Assembly: GCA_003339415.1 (NCBI GenBank)
Contig: PDHQ01000089.1
Coordinates: 61,543 to 125,542, forward strand
Source of the DNA: Ophiocordyceps camponoti-saundersi (nom. inval.)
Lineage: Eukaryota; Ascomycota; Sordariomycetes; Hypocreales; Ophiocordycipitaceae
Reading direction: 5' to 3'
DNA length: 64,000 bases
Part shown: piece by piece, positions 1 to 13,527 of the stretch
Numbering within the stretch: position 1 is the stretch's first letter
Layout: the number at the start of each line of letters is the position of its first letter
The notes under the pieces: model-generated
What the model was told of the DNA's origin: nothing
Databases searched by the model: none
What the model saw: only the letters and a program-made list of their open reading frames with translations
Position numbers and translations under genes: made by a program

Positions 1-2284
1 GAGTCATTGTAAAAGCAGTGAGCTGCGGACAAGACAGTCTGCGAGTTCAGCAGCGAGCCTCCGCAATCGCTTTGTTCTTCCGTTGCGCGAGTTGCTACGC
101 CGACGAGGAAAGGGAAATCGCCCGTCTGGACAAGTTCACCGCCAACGACCCTCTTCTCGAGCGAGGCGGCGGCGGCGGCGGCGGAAAGGGCACAAGTGGC
201 GACTGTAAGAGCCGAGATTACGTGGAAGGCCATTTTGAATTCGTCTCTGAGAGAGTTGCACAAGATAGAGAGTTGCAGAGATGAAAGAGAGTTGCTGAGA
301 TAGAGAGAGAGGTAGAGAGTTGCGATCGAACGGAATCCCTCTTCCTCTCTTTTATAGCCTGCCGGTCGACTCTTCTTCACGACTCGACTGCTACGTCGTC
401 CACTCAATCGGGAGCGGCAAACTCGATACGAGATTGCGGATATTGAGGCTGATGCCTGGCGACAGCTATTGATCCCACATGGCGACGTGGGGAGCTGTGT
501 GTAATATACGAGTGAGTCATGCTCTTCATCAAGGATCGTTGCCTTCAATGTATGGTGCTAAAAAGCTAGAGAAGCACAGGAAGTGGTGACAGCCTCACTG
601 ACAGGAGAAGAAGAGGGACGGATACCGATCACGTGAGTGTCCGTCATTCCGACTCTAATCCGACTTCAACCCTGACCCCTACGTTCCTCTCACCATAGAA
701 GGGCATACGGATACAAAGGCGATCATTAATACCTCGTCGAGCCTTTGTTCAAGGGGGGAGACCGTATTCTATTAGTCTCTTTCGTCAAGAGAATAGTGGC
801 CACTTCTAATGACGATAAGTCAAGTGCTATCTACGGATATCATGCGAAGAGTTGGGCCGAGCAATGACGAGGGCCGGATCAAATCTGTCCAGCAGAGCTG
901 TTCAAGGCAACGAATCATTGACTTTCAAAGATCTACAGACTAGCACCCGCGGGATTGTCTTCGTATGTATGCCTTGTGCTAGGCTATATACCTACTACGT
1001 TTCTAACAAGGGCAAGGTTGATATCGAAATCTCGGCCTGTTCTTTGCCTCACAGACGAGCGTACTCCGTACGTCTGCATGTATCTATGTATGAGATAAAC
1101 AGGATAGCAGACGCGTCGGCCAAAGAGAGTCAATTTAGTAGGCCTCCAAAAAGGGGGTGTAAAGGATGATGTCCACGATAAGTCTAACCCAGCCAGCGGG
1201 TGCCAATTTAAACCCCAATCAGGCTCCCCGGCGCCTGCCTCCACAGGCCGCCACCAGTATGTGCAAACATGCTTAAATTATGTCTGCAGCTGCTAGTGGC
1301 TTCTCCCTGCTTTCCTAGGTATGCAGGAAGAGTCTTTTTGCGGACAAGGCTTGTTTGCGAAGGGATATCTTTGGCTTCTATATTTAAACACGAGCAACTC
1401 TGCCTTATATCGCATATACTTCCGTATGGCTTGCTTGCTTCAAGATTTCTGAAACGGACGAAAGAGAAGAACTTGTATAGAGAAAGAACAGAGACAGCGA
1501 TTTCACTTTCCGTTGATCAATAGGCACTTGGTTAAAGGAGGGTAGAATCGCTTCTACGGATACATCATCAGTCTTAGCACTAACAAGTCACAACCTCCTT
1601 GTATTTCTTTCATGAGCATGCAGTGCCCGTATCGAAGCTATTATCTATGCATTTGCCTTGAGGTGCCTTCACATTTGAGTACCAGAGGCTCCATACCTAG
1701 GTAGCTGATAAACGATATATATTTAGAACAGATCTGCCTTTCTACAAAGCCGATCCTTCCGCGGCACTGCCAAGCTTCGCCGCTTCGGCATATGCCGAAT
1801 ATGACCTCGCTGCCAAGCTACGGCATAACTGGACATAACCTCACTCCATCCCGACGCTCATCACCATGCTTCTCCTCCGAAAACTGAAGACGACACCCCA
1901 GACATCTACGAAATCTCCAAAGCTGTCGTCGAAAAACAGCCCGATATCGAGTCTTTGCATTGCTGAAACCGTTCTTCTTATACACCGTCCTCCCCTGAAA
2001 CGCCGTCCAAGGCAGCCCCGAAAAACTTCATCCCGACGTAAATGACACAGCTGGCACGTTCGTATAGGCAGGTATGTAGATATCTATAGGCAGATAAAAA
2101 CCACTCGCCAAGCATTGTGCCGTATTCTCCCGCCGTTTAAGTAAATGATACAAGGAAAACAAAGGACGGTATCAAATCACTTCCATGACAGCAGAACAAA
2201 AAAAAAAGACGGAAAGCAATAAGCAAAGGGAAAGTCGCCGTATGGAGGCGGATGGCTGGGAGCACCCACCATCCGTATTCGCCC
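1..2284. other. left-edge region without a supported gene
   Basis: I see no gene here. Open frames are at most 105 codons, several begin at non-ATG codons, and none shows a recognisable domain. The stretch contains runs of GA/AGAG (about 245-330), a 16-bp perfect palindrome at 1784-1799, and a direct repeat CTGCCAAGCT at 1767-1776 and 1810-1819. The last few hundred bases should include the 3' UTR of the minus-strand MIP1 gene. Confidence 0.5.
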
Positions 2285-5200
2285 TCATACCGCAGGCCTC
2301 GACCGCTTGGCAGCATTGTTGGACCACACCCACTGGCTCAAGCCGCTGTTCCCGTAGCGGTACGTCGACCCCATCGCCTCAGTCATCGGCAGCGTCTCCT
2401 TCGCCGGCATCGGTACCAGCCGCGGGTAAGGCTGACGAGCAAACTGCTGTTGTATAGGCTTCTTGCTGTACTTGGCAAAGTCCTTCGGCGCCGAAGGCTT
2501 GACACGCCTGATTATGTCTCGCAGCTCAGAGTCGTTCGCGACTTGGGCTTTGATAAAGGCGAGACTGTCCCCGGACGCCTGTCGCATGGCTTCCATCACT
2601 GCCACGCGGGGGACGTACTCTATACGTTTCACATCGTCCGCTTCCGTCAAGGCAGCCGGATCCAGCATCGCCTCTTTGCCTTTGTCCAACAGGGTTTGAA
2701 TGTCCAGGCTCTCGCCCGCGGCAATTGGTGTTGGGTGACTGGGCGTCACGCACTCCATGTCCACTTCCTTGCGCAGGACGTGGTCGATGTCCACGGCAGA
2801 GAAATAAGCACAAGACTGCGGCAGGTCGTCTATGCCGGCCTGCTGCGCAAACATGGCTCGCGTCCACAGATTGGCCACCTGAAGGGCCATTGCGGCTCGA
2901 TACTTGTCCTTCGTCTGGACTAGGTAACGGATTTCGTCGTGAACCGTGATTGCCAGTCGAGCGTCGATGCCGTATCGCGTGATGAGATAGTTCATGGATA
3001 CGATCAGCAGATGAAGGTAGTCGACGCCCGACGACTGAATCGCCCAATTGATGCGCGATGTGAGATATCCGCCTTTGCTGATGTAGCGAGCCATCAACGC
3101 CTCGGTTATGCCGGCCCCAAGTACCGGCGTCCGAGGCCTCTCCTGCTCGGCAAACTCCTCGAGCTTGTTGAACACCAGGGACTCGGTCCCGCCTCGCCAA
3201 AACGGTCGCTGGTAGAGGGCCTTCTTGTTAGTTTTGGTGCCCTTGGTGTTTTTGTACAGCTTCGAGGCTGTGTCCGACGTCTCCTGTTCCGACAAGGATG
3301 GATTGAACTGCCGCAGCAGTGTCGCCGCGAACTTGAGCCCCGCGCCGTATATACGACCGTAGTTGAACACTTTGGCGTTATTTCTTGAGATGCCCAGAAT
3401 TGCTGCTGTCCGTGAGTGGAGGTCTGTGCCGGCAGCCTTGGTGCCCTCGAGAGTCATGAACCCGACGGCATTCCCCCCGTGAAGCTTAAACGTTGCGTCT
3501 CCCACGAGACTGGCGATCCACAGCTCCTGTGAGTCGACGTCGGCGCCGACAAAGCAGTACCCTTTGGGCGCTTTGATCATGGCCTTGAGCTCGGAACCGA
3601 CCCGATTCTTCTTGGCGTTACTCGCTGTGAGCCAGGTGTTCTCCACCGCTCTTCTGGTGATGGTTCCCATTGGGATGATGTGTGGCAAGATGAAGCCGTC
3701 TTCTTTAGTCTTCGGCTTCTTTCGGATCTTCTTGCCCTTCTTCGTGCCTTGCGGAGGTATCAAGTCGTTTTCGTAAACTACCATCTGACCCATGATGCGG
3801 TCGCGTGCACTGATCCAGTAAGAGCAAGACGCGTTCATCTCCAGCGCTTCTTTGGCATATGGATACGCCGATGACAAGATACCGCTCTCGAAGAATGCCA
3901 GGTAGCCCTTCGCGAGTACATTGGCGCAACGGGCAGTTGGACCGTCCTTGTGGGGAAGTTTGATGTAAGCGTGTTCGCTGTCGTCTTTCAAGATAGGATC
4001 TTCCTCGTCAAACTCGCAAACAATCATCTGCTTCGCCTCGTAGGTCGCTGACTGATCCTTAGACACTCTGAACGTCCAGCCGTACTTATCTGACCAAAAG
4101 AGAGGATTGCCGTCCCATGACATTTTCAGAAGCAATGGCGCTATACGAGTTCTGACACTGATGTTGATGGGAGCGTCGTTTTTGGCAAAGAGATCCTTGT
4201 ACCACTGGGGCATGCCGGGCTTCTTTTGCTTCGCCGCAGGCCTGGGAGAGTCCCCCTTGCGCTTGGGCTTGGTCATGCGGATCTCTTGACCAGTCCAGTC
4301 CAGCTGTCTCAGCCAAGGATCGTTCTCCCACTGCGTCGCGTCGTCTTTCAACGCCAGTGCTTTCTCGGTGAGGCCAATCAGCCTTTCTTGGACGGCATCA
4401 GAAAGTTCCCGATATTTGGCCTCTGCGTTACTGATGTACTCATCCCATGATCGGTCAACCGGAAGAATGACGGAAGTAAGATGCCGCAGCGCGGCAAAGC
4501 TGACCGGATGAGGACAGACGGTGAGGAAGTTGGGAAAGACGACCCGATATACCTTGTGCGTGATGGCAACGTCAGTGGCGCAGTACTCCAGCAACTCGTC
4601 CAACTTGGCCAAAATCCCTTCGCGATCTAGCGTTCCAAAGTCGTCTCGCGCCGTCTTATCCATTGCCATGTCGAGATGAAACTTGGCGACGTCCCGCAGC
4701 GAGTTTATAGAACTTCTCTCAACCCAAGGCTCTTGCTCCTCGTTGGAATCGCCCCCGAGAAGCTCAGCGAGGTCGTGGTCCGGTGTCTCGGCGGCCACCC
4801 TCTCCCTCAGCTCGCGGTTTTTCTTGTGCTTCATCCAAGTCGGTCGTTGTCTCGAGCACATGCCATTGACGGCGACGTGGAAAGACATAGTGTCGAGGAA
4901 AGCATTTCTGGATTGCTTCAGATTGTACTCCTCAAAGACCCTAGCTCGATCGAAGCTGACGTTGTGGCCCACGATGATCCGTGCTTGGGTAGGGTCGCCG
5001 AGAGGTATCAGGTGTCGATCGGATTTCGATTCGCCGAGTAACCAGGGTGACAACCAGGCGTACCAGGCGGTAGGGCTGGCCGCGCAAGCCATGACAGGGA
5101 AGGGGCTCTCCTTATACAAGGTCTCGATGTCAAAGCAGAGCATGACATCGTCAGGCACATCGACCGCCTCGGTTTGTCCATCCGGGTAGTACTTGGTCCA

Positions 5201-5730
5201 GCCACTGCGCCGCAGCCAGCTAGTCGGTTTTTCCGGTATTTCGGTATCGACAAACTCCTTGGCTAGCGTGAGAAAGGGCTCTGCACAATCTTTGCCGAGT
5301 CTATAGAAGTGTTCGTCCAGAGTACTGCCTTGGAGGGGAGGCAGGTCGAACGCAATTGGATCCGAGTTATCATTGGTCTTGCCAAGGAGATCATGCCGTC
5401 GCAGATGCTCTTTCGACAGATTTACGAGCTCTTCCGGGGGCGGCTTACAGCCTTTTGGGAAGACCTGGTTAAACACATGGTCGCTCAGATGCTGCACGCC
5501 GATCGCACTGAAGCGCGGCTGAGATGGAACTAATCGGCCGCTGTCAGTGCAAGTTCTCGAAGGCAATTGACGTTCAGAAGGATCTCACCCGCGAGAGTTG
5601 TGCATTTCTGATCGGATCGCCATCGCAATTGCGGTCTCACCGCAGAGCGGCACTGATGGCGACCTGTGAGAGCGAAACCAGCGGAGGCGAGACGCTGGAC
5701 ACGGCCAGGGGAATTGTTAATCGCATACAT
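2285..5730 (-). CDS. MIP1: mitochondrial DNA polymerase gamma, catalytic subunit (two exons)
   Basis: This family-A DNA polymerase replicates and proofreads mitochondrial DNA. The model joins exon 1 (5730-5641) to exon 2 (5518-2285) across a 122-bp intron (GTGAGA to CTCAG, phase 0), giving 1107 residues. The 30-residue first exon is basic and hydroxylated (Arg, Ser, no acids), as expected of a matrix-targeting presequence; exon 2 begins PRFSAIGVQHL, the usual start of the conserved part. The exonuclease domain carries DIET (about residue 160), IIVGHNVSFDRAR and YCATDVAITHK (Exo I-III). The polymerase domain carries VGADVDSQELW (motif A), RNNAKVFNYGRIYGAG (motif B) and TVHDEIRY (motif C, about residue 890), so it looks intact. 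A C-terminal extension of about 200 residues follows motif C, as is common in fungal Mip1. A TTG at 5566 would open the frame but lies inside the proposed intron. Family identity is secure; exon 1 is inferred. Confidence 0.93.
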
Positions 5731-6684
5731 ATGCGACGATGCCACATTACGGCACGGCGACTAAGCGCCCGGGAAGTGTTGGATATGCCGGTGCTGCAGT
5801 GAGGAAAAAATTGCCATGGATCGATGACGAGGGGAGAGGCGGACGTTGGTTATGTCATCCGGGGCTGGGGGAGATGTCCGTCATCTATATCACGTGCAGT
5901 GCCCGCCATCGTCATCGGAGCTTGTGTGTGGAATCTTCTTGGTTGGAAAAGATGTTGAGCGACGCGGGAGAGAGAGGAGATTCGGGTGCTTGTCATCGAT
6001 CTTTATGCCTTGCATTGTGTCTATCTATCTAGGTGCCTAGCTACATATATGTAACGGCCTACGAAGGCGTCCACAGCGCAGGTTAACCTACCTGTTTTGC
6101 CCACGTATAAGCTAAGATGCGGTTGAAGCCGCCAACGGGGTCAGTGACTGAGTAAATATTTTCGTCTTTGTGTGCCTCAGCAAATCGATAGTAGGGGTTT
6201 GAGAGTATGACAGTATCAAGTGCTCTTGCAGAGACATGTGAATCTCCGCGTCTGTCGTGTGTTTCAGACTACTCTATCATGACGTGAGCTACCGCAAGGG
6301 CAGCGCATAGTGTTGGATGACTGAGAACTGTTCTCCCTAGAGTATTCAGAAAAGATAAACAAACATCGTATACTAGCCCCTTTCGTTGAGATTCATAGAA
6401 GCTGCCCACTGTCAAAACACTTGACGCGTCTGGCGATGATATTAATCCGCATCATGCTATATTAAGTGTAGGGTAGGCTATCCTATTCAGTCACGTGATC
6501 GTGGACTTCGTCACAGCCTTACCGTCCCAAGGCACATGCTACCCACTTCCCTTCTCCGACTCCCGTCCCGGCTTCTCCAAGCCACTCAGTTGGACTTGGG
6601 AAGACTCCAAGCGATTCCTCTAGACGCCTTGCATATCTATAGCCGTCTTATGCACGAATCGAGATCGACCGCTCTCAACTGAGT
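5731..6684. promoter_or_regulatory. divergent promoter region between MIP1 and the RING gene
   Basis: This 954-bp spacer separates the divergent starts of MIP1 (minus) and the SLX8-like gene (plus), so it should hold both promoters. I see no coding feature. The part next to the RING gene is C/T-rich (about 6520-6620), typical of fungal core promoters and leaders. No specific factor site can be assigned with confidence. Confidence 0.45.
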
Positions 6685-7977
6685 ATGGCGACGGCTGCAC
6701 CGTTCGCAGAGCAACGCTTCGACCCATCGTCGTCTGCCGAGCTTCCTATTGTCGATCTGCCATCGGACCCCGCTGAGTGGCAAGACGCCTGGCCCTCGGG
6801 CCTACCACCGCTGTCTTCGCTGTCCGAGGATATTGTCGGTCTCTCGCGTCGTCTCTCAGTGCACTTCAGGGCATTCTGCCACTGACCTTTCATCTGCTCC
6901 ATCTCAAGTTATTTCCCCCGTCTCGAGCCAACGGCCCGGTATCACCTGACTGGGACTTACCTACCGATAATTGCCTTTGCAGAAGCAGATTCGAAATATC
7001 TTGTCTTTGCAGCTCTTCACAGGACTGCCCTTGTAATCCATCACCCGTCGCACCCCGGCTATTCACTCAAGTCACATCATCTCTGGGAGACGTTCTGGCA
7101 GACGACACCTACCTGCCTGGCATCGCCGACTGCGACTTATTCCCTCCTCCTATCCCTTCCTACCTCAACACGCCACACAATAGCTTTCTGCCACAGCTTC
7201 AGACTTTTTCTCCCCCACGGCAGCCAGCCACCCTGCCCACCGCTGGTCTCGCATCTCACCAGCCGCCCGCTGCCCTTCGACTCGGCGCCCTTGACCTCTC
7301 CAGACAATTCACAAATAGCCTAGCTGTCGAATTCTCGCCTCCGACCCGCAGTCAAACCGCACTCGAATCCATATCGGGACCTCTTACCGGAATGCCTCTC
7401 TCACGATCGCGAGTTTTCGTCGGCGACGATTCGAACCAGGAATCAAACCCCGCCCCCAAAAGACGGCGAACTGCCTCGACGCCAGGCTCTCAACAAGCCG
7501 CACCGAATATAGCTTTGCCTATAGCATCCGACGATGACAACCCCTTCGTCGACGAGGTCAAAACCGACGAGGATGACCTGCCCACCATCGACTTGACCAA
7601 AGTCCATGCTCCCGTCCCTGAGAAACCCAAGGAGCCCGAGAACGATCAGATCGTCAAAATGTCCACGTTTCAGTGTTCGATTTGCTTGGATGACGCCAAG
7701 ACGGTGATGGTGACCCATTGCGGTATTTCTCTACCAGCACTACCACCACCAACACCCGGATGATGCTGACAAGGTTCAAGGCCATTTATTCTGCCAGGAG
7801 TGCCTTCACAAGTCGCTCTATGTCAATCCTTCGAGAGGTCTATGTCCCGTTTGCCGAGCCAAGATCGACATGAAGTCTCGCTCGGCATATACATCCAAAA
7901 CAAAGGGTTTCTGGCCGTTGGAGCTCAAGTTCATCACGGTCGACAAAAAGGGCAAACGTAAGGCGGATGTGCTCTGA
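6685..7977 (+). CDS. C-terminal RING-finger E3 ubiquitin ligase, SLX8/STUbL-like (three exons)
   Basis: Probable SUMO-targeted ubiquitin ligase subunit acting in the nucleus on sumoylated repair and replication proteins. Model: 6685-6858, 6909-7722, 7781-7977, 394 residues. The last 80 residues form a C3HC4 RING: CSIC at about residue 314, THCGHLFCQEC across the exon 2/3 junction, and CPVC at about 350. An acidic block followed by TIDLT (about residue 283) resembles a SUMO-interacting motif, and a basic KRRR stretch lies before it. The second intron (GTATTT to CAAG, branch GCTGAC) is fixed by the RING because it must join HCG to HLFC. The first intron is uncertain: the frame must shift by an intron length of 2 mod 3, and 6859-6908 (GTGCAC to CTCAAG, branch CACTGAC) or a donor at 6835 both fit. 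The disordered N-terminus does not help choose. SLX8 is inferred from RING position plus the SIM; another RING protein is possible. Confidence 0.75.
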
Positions 7978-8259
7978 TGATACAATGGAGTAACGGTTGT
8001 GGTGCCGAACAAGTTCACGGTTTGGCGGAATCTGTGCATATGACTGGGGTGTTGGGGAGTTAGAGGCTGCAACGAGAATATCACCTACTTAGACTTTGAT
8101 TCTGGCATGTAGCGGCGTCAGTGAATTACGTACAATGAGAGCGGATCATTCGGGCATCATGAGATGTCTATATGCGTGAGCTATTACACCATGTCTGCAT
8201 ATTATACAGATGAGGTTACCCCCTTTGTTCGACGCGCCGCCCATTTTCCCTTCGTCATC

Positions 8260-11200
8260 TCAGTGAAATACGACACGATTTGGTTCCCGAGGGCCCAAGT
8301 CAGTCTCGTTCTCAAACTGTTTCACCGTCAGTTGGATGAGCTGCGTCGAGACGGGGGGAAAAGCAAACAGCTCGGGGCGATGCATACCTCAAGAAAGCCC
8401 GTCGCAGCAATGACGACCATAAACGCATCCGCCAGATCCGCGATGCGATCCTCCAACGCGCCGTCTGCCTGAGTAGCGCCGATGCCAGCGCTTCGCTTCA
8501 GCGTATGGGTGACGAGCATGCGGTGATCGGTGAGGAACCTCCTCCCCTGGGCGGTGCTGTTGTTGCCCCTGCTGACGAGGGCGGCGGCGATGATGCGAAC
8601 CACCTTGGCCAGCAAGTCGTAGTGCTGCTCCAGCGCGCGCGGGTTGTCCGCTCTGGCCTGTAGTTCGGGATCGGCTGCGAAGAGGCCTGAGCTTTCGAGG
8701 ATGCGGAAGAGGTTGGCGCAGAGGATGTATTTTGCGCCGGCGCGGCTTTGGGCCATCTCGAGGATGAGAGCTAGACGCGTGTTCTGATAGTTTTGCTGGT
8801 CTGATTGGGCTGCTGCTGGCGTCTGGTCGATGTGGACGGGGCTGCGTGGTCGAGACGCGAAGGCTTCGTGCCACTCTTGCATCACGTTGCGGAGAGAATC
8901 GACGAGGATGCCGATGAAGTTCAGCCTGTTAAGCGTCTCCACCACATAGTCGTCGTCCTCATGTCGACCTACCCGTACCAGGGCGTTGAGGAGGATAAAG
9001 GCCGCCGTCTGGCAGGCAGGCTCGCCGCAGTAGGCATCATCGCAGACGACGTTGATGAGTCGCTCTCCATAAACTCGGATCGTTTTGGTCGTCCTGGCTC
9101 GACCTGAGCGGAGAGAACCCTGCTCCGACAAGCCGGTGAGATAACGGTAGCAGATTTCGTAGTATATCGATCTCAACAGCGGAGGTCCGGCCCATTTGCC
9201 GATAGCCTGGAGGCATATTTGGAAGAGCTGGGATAGCTTATCGCAGACGAGATTATCAATCGCCTTGCTCTGCGCCTCTCCGGCGGTGGTTGTCGCCAAG
9301 TCGAGTCTGAACAGGAGCACCCGAGCCAGTTTGGCCAGCTCCAGCGCCTCGTGGGGTCGATCTGAGGCGAACGCCTCGAGACTAGGGAGCACCGCCTGGA
9401 GTGCCTGAAGGAAGAAGGAAGTCTGAGCCGCCCCCTTAAAGTCGTTGCACTCGATCATGATCAAGAGTAACCGCGTCCAGGACTTGAGCACCTTGTAGCA
9501 TTGTGCAGCGAGCTGCTTCTGCCGGTTCGAAGAGACCAGAAAGTCTAGTATCATGACCTCCTCTTTTTCGATGGCCGCCAAGTCCTGGGCTGCAGCCACG
9601 GTTCCTTGACTTTGCTGCTCGCTTCGTTTGAGCATGATGATATCTTTTGCGCGATCAATGTCATATACACAGCTTGCGTCTTCGTCCGTCTCCACGAACG
9701 AGTTGACATCCAAGTCCTTGTAGAACTGTATCTGAGGGGGCGATGTATCCCAGACGTCGCCGGGAAGAAGAAAGTCGAGTAGGTCGAAAACGGTCGGCGT
9801 CTGGATTGTTTGGTCGCCATCGCCAACGACCTGGCCGTTCAACGCATCGTAAACCCTCCTCTTCACGCTGGGCATGCGGCCTTGTGATATCATGCAGAGC
9901 TCCATGGCGATGTAGTCGAGCGTACAGCTCCGCAACGCAAGGAAGTCGATGAGGGTCGATGCGCCGTCCGTCAAGGGGAACTGCGGCGCGGAAACACGCT
10001 GCTCCTCCCAGGCAATGTCGGGTTGTATGACGGTTTCGCGGATGAGAAGATGAAAAACGAATTCGTTATCCCGCAATTCGTTGATGACGATGCCGGCGGA
10101 GAGAGGCGAGGTCCAGAGGATGTGCAGGATGCGCATAACCCGCGATTTGAGTGCCACAAGCCAAAGACGCATTCCCGATGAGTCTCCAGAGGGTATGTCA
10201 AACAGTAACCTGACCATACTGTGGAACAGAGACGTCCGGTTCATAAAGGCCCCTTGATTATCAACAGAAAGACTCTCGACTCCGCACTTGAATCCCAGGA
10301 GCAGATGAGCAATGGTTGGCTGTTTGGGCGTTGTGATCAGACAGTTGAGCAGAAAGTCGAGAATGTATATCTTCGTCATGTAACTCGGCGAGGCCGCCTC
10401 CCGGTGCGTCTCGAGGGGGGTCATGAGCTCGGAGATGAAGCATCTCGATATGGATTCATGCTCTCCGTTGGCTTCCAATGCGACGATGGCCTTGTTGCGG
10501 CGAGCAAGTCGGGCCGAGCCTGTCCAGTCGGATGCAATTTTACCCGACGAAGACATCTTCTCCAACAGCTTCAGGCAAGCCAGTGTCAAATCAGGGTGAC
10601 CGATACCACAGTAAAGCCCGAGGTCCACGACCAGGCTAAGCCTTGTCGCGAGGCCGTCTTGGAAGGAAGCGTATGCGGCATGGCAGGCCGGCATCCGCGT
10701 CTGGGTGGCCTGTAACTTGATGAGAGGCCTGACCAAGTTCTGGTACGTTGCCTCGAGGTCGAGCACCCGACATATGACGGCGACCGCCCGCAGTACTCCC
10801 AAGATGAGCGGCGAGTCTGGAGCAGCGATTCCTATGTCTGCTGGCTCCTGGTGGATGGCGCTGATGAGGGCTCTCATCACCTTGTCGTTGAGCATCCATT
10901 CCATCACTCTCGCGAAAGGATGCTTGCAGGCATAGGCTGCAAGGTCTGACGCGCCAATGATGGAGTCGATCATGTAATTTGTCTCGTTGGCAATGACAAT
11001 GAGGTCCTCGTTGAAAGTCGTCAAGCAGGTGAGGATGAAGTCGAGACAACTGAGTCTCAGCGTTCGACTTTGATGCTTGTCCTGCAGGTCCAGCGATTTG
11101 TTGGCAAAGACTTGTCCTATGACGAAGTCGACGTAGATCTCGACTCCTGGATATCGAGAGCTCGAACCGAGATTTTCGGGGAACGGCAGGGAGTCGTTCA

Positions 11201-13527
11201 GCGGGCTGCTGTCACTCGATGGGGCCAGCAAGGCCAGCAACAGCTGGATGAACGAATCCGGATCCTCGAAACCATTGCTCATCTCATCCAGGATGCGCTC
11301 CGTAGACGCGAGAGGGGTCGGCTGTGACTGACGAAGTGTGCCAGTGGCGGGACTCGCGTAGCCTCCTACGGTCCAGAACTCCAAGCAATTCCACATCATA
11401 TGGCTTTCTTGTATCGACTTGCGAGCCATGAAAGATTTGAGCGCCAGAAAGATGCAGCCTCGCAGTCGGGGAGGAATCGGGCTGCTTGCCATTTCATAGA
11501 GCGCGTCGACGAGGTTGATTGTGGGAGTCTGCAACAAGAAGCCCCGGGCCTCGTTGCTTTCGACGGCGAGCTTGGCCATGAGGCGGAGATAGCATTCGAG
11601 CATCATGGCAGACTCGGGTTCTGTCTCCATGAAATCGCCGCCCGACTTGGCACCACGATACCTCGAAGTCTGCGTTGTCGCTGGTTTCTGCTTCATCTTG
11701 TCGTGGAAGAAATCCAATTCCTTGAATATTTGAGTCCAGGTCAGAGATTGCGTCCTCCTTAGCTTGCCCGACGATGAATGTCCCTCGTCGAGGAGAAACA
11801 AGTGGGCAGCCGTTGCACACTCCTCGTTGCCCGATATAGACTGCAGCATCTCGCAAAATGCCGTCACGAGAGGAGTTGACGCTCGCCTCGATGCCCACTG
11901 CATAAAGCCGGCGAGATTACTGTCTGGATCTGACCAAAAATTCGACGCTGCATCGGGCCGTTCTTCGTACGAGTAGGCGATGAGAAGTAGGAAGCGTTCC
12001 AAGTCGAGGTCTTGCTCATGACTCTGGCTCAACTGCCGCTGTTCGTCCTCTTCCACGCGAAGCTTCCTCAACACATCCGGTAGGTTCGATATGAATGCGT
12101 CGACGAAAACCTCGAGCTGCGTCATTAGACATAGCTGGAAGAAGCTGGAAAACTGTATGGTATCTGGCGGCAGTGTCGAGCACCTCCGCTGCAGCCACCT
12201 GCGCAGACCTGTGCGGACCGAGTCGTGCCACTCCAGCGACTTGATGTCGCTAGCTAAGGAGAGCAAGTAGTCAAAGGCACCGTCTTTCAACGCGTCGAAA
12301 AACTGCTTCGATCTATTACGATCCTCTGTCTGGAAGTTAGCCTTGCGCCGCGTCAAGACTTGCGAAAACAAGCTTACCCTCATCAAGATCGGTACTGGGT
12401 GGTATGGCCGCTTCAGGCGGATCGTCCAGATAGAAGCCGCTATACTCGGCAAGCCACCAAGCCCGGAACGCGGCTTGCAACTGCGGTAAAGACCAGGAAG
12501 ACTCGTCCGCCGGGGATAACAACTTGCTGTTGAGCTCCCTCACCTTGATCAAGTCGTGTCCACCTTCTGTTGACCCAAAGACGGAGATGTACGCGCCCAT
12601 GACAGGCATAAGATGAACTGAATAGGGCGTAAGCTTCGATCATAGCCAATGGGTCGAGTCGAGGGAGGGAAAACGTACCAAGCAGTGCATCGTACTTGTC
12701 TGCCTTTTTGAGAGTCGAGAGGAAGTCGAAGAAATCAGACGTCTCGGCCTGTCGCTTCTCTATACAGCGGCAGAGTATGACTCCGAAAAGCTCATGCTGC
12801 TGTACCAAACTGAGGCGCGCAAACTCGACAGCCTCCATCTCCTCAGACAGACCAGCCTGGTTCCCTTGACTCAAGGTCTGTGCGGCAGCTATCTTGTCAC
12901 TGAGCTTTTGTAACCACGCCTTTATCCTCAACATTGCGGACATGCAATTTGGCACGTAACGCTTCACGCCGGGCCCTGATGGAGACAGTCGAGCGGCAAC
13001 GAACATCTTGATGTCCTCACGCGCATTCGTGCCATCGGCATCATCTTCGACCTTGTCGAGCTCGAGAAGTATCCTCCAGGTATCGAGAGCGCTGTTCCTC
13101 TGTCGATGAAAGCGAATAATGCCACATTCGAGAAGACTCCGTCCCAGCACTGGCGGGTCGTCCTGGGAGTCGAGGAGAAGTCTTGTGGCCTCCAGCTCGT
13201 CCAAGTCAAGCTCGTCCGATAAGAGGAGCGCATCCTGCTGAAACTTGTCGTTGATGTTGTAATCGCTTCCATCGAGAGAGATTTTACCTGGTTACGATCA
13301 GTTTCTGCGCATTGCTTGGCCCGGTAGAGCGTCTTACCCGACTTGACAGCATTACGGCTCTGCTCTTTCTTCGACGGATGTTCCAATAGCTTGTCTAGCT
13401 CCCGCTCGAAGGCACGCGCAAGGAATTCATTTTCCAGATTCTCGATGCCGCCGTCGTAGCCGTTTTGTAGCGCGACCAGCTCTCGATGGAAGGCAAGCAG
13501 AGCATCCAACGTGGTGAAATCAGCCAT
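8260..13527 (-). CDS. NUP192: inner-ring nucleoporin NUP192 (NUP205 family), five exons
   Basis: Large alpha-solenoid scaffold protein of the nuclear pore inner ring, where the family binds NIC96 and NUP53. Exons on the minus strand are 13527-13338, 13287-12679, 12617-12378, 12325-8388 and 8340-8260; introns are 50, 61, 52 and 47 bp, all with GT donors and CAG acceptors. The sum is 5058 bp, 1685 residues, the usual size for filamentous fungi. Recognisable family stretches are DELEATRLLLDSQDDPP, the block RAWWLAEYSGFYLDDPPEAA spanning exon 3, and RSKQFFDALKDGAFDYLL after the exon 3/4 junction. The tail is completed by the last exon, replacing a spurious read-through end, and stops at 8260-8262. 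Start ATG at 13525-13527 gives MADFTTLDALLAFHREL, a typical start. The gene is divergent from TEL1 and convergent with the RING gene, whose stop lies 282 bp away. Confidence 0.93.

Noticed and set aside
852..1169. 105-codon plus-strand ORF near the left edge
   Set aside because: No domain, no splice context, overlapping minus ORF of similar length and composition not gene-like; chance opening is likely.
1866..2045. 60-codon ATG-to-TGA frame downstream of MIP1
   Set aside because: Basic low-information composition and no recognisable homology; probably the MIP1 3' UTR.
2252..2923. 223-codon ORF antisense to MIP1
   Set aside because: Shadow of the intact polymerase frame on the other strand.
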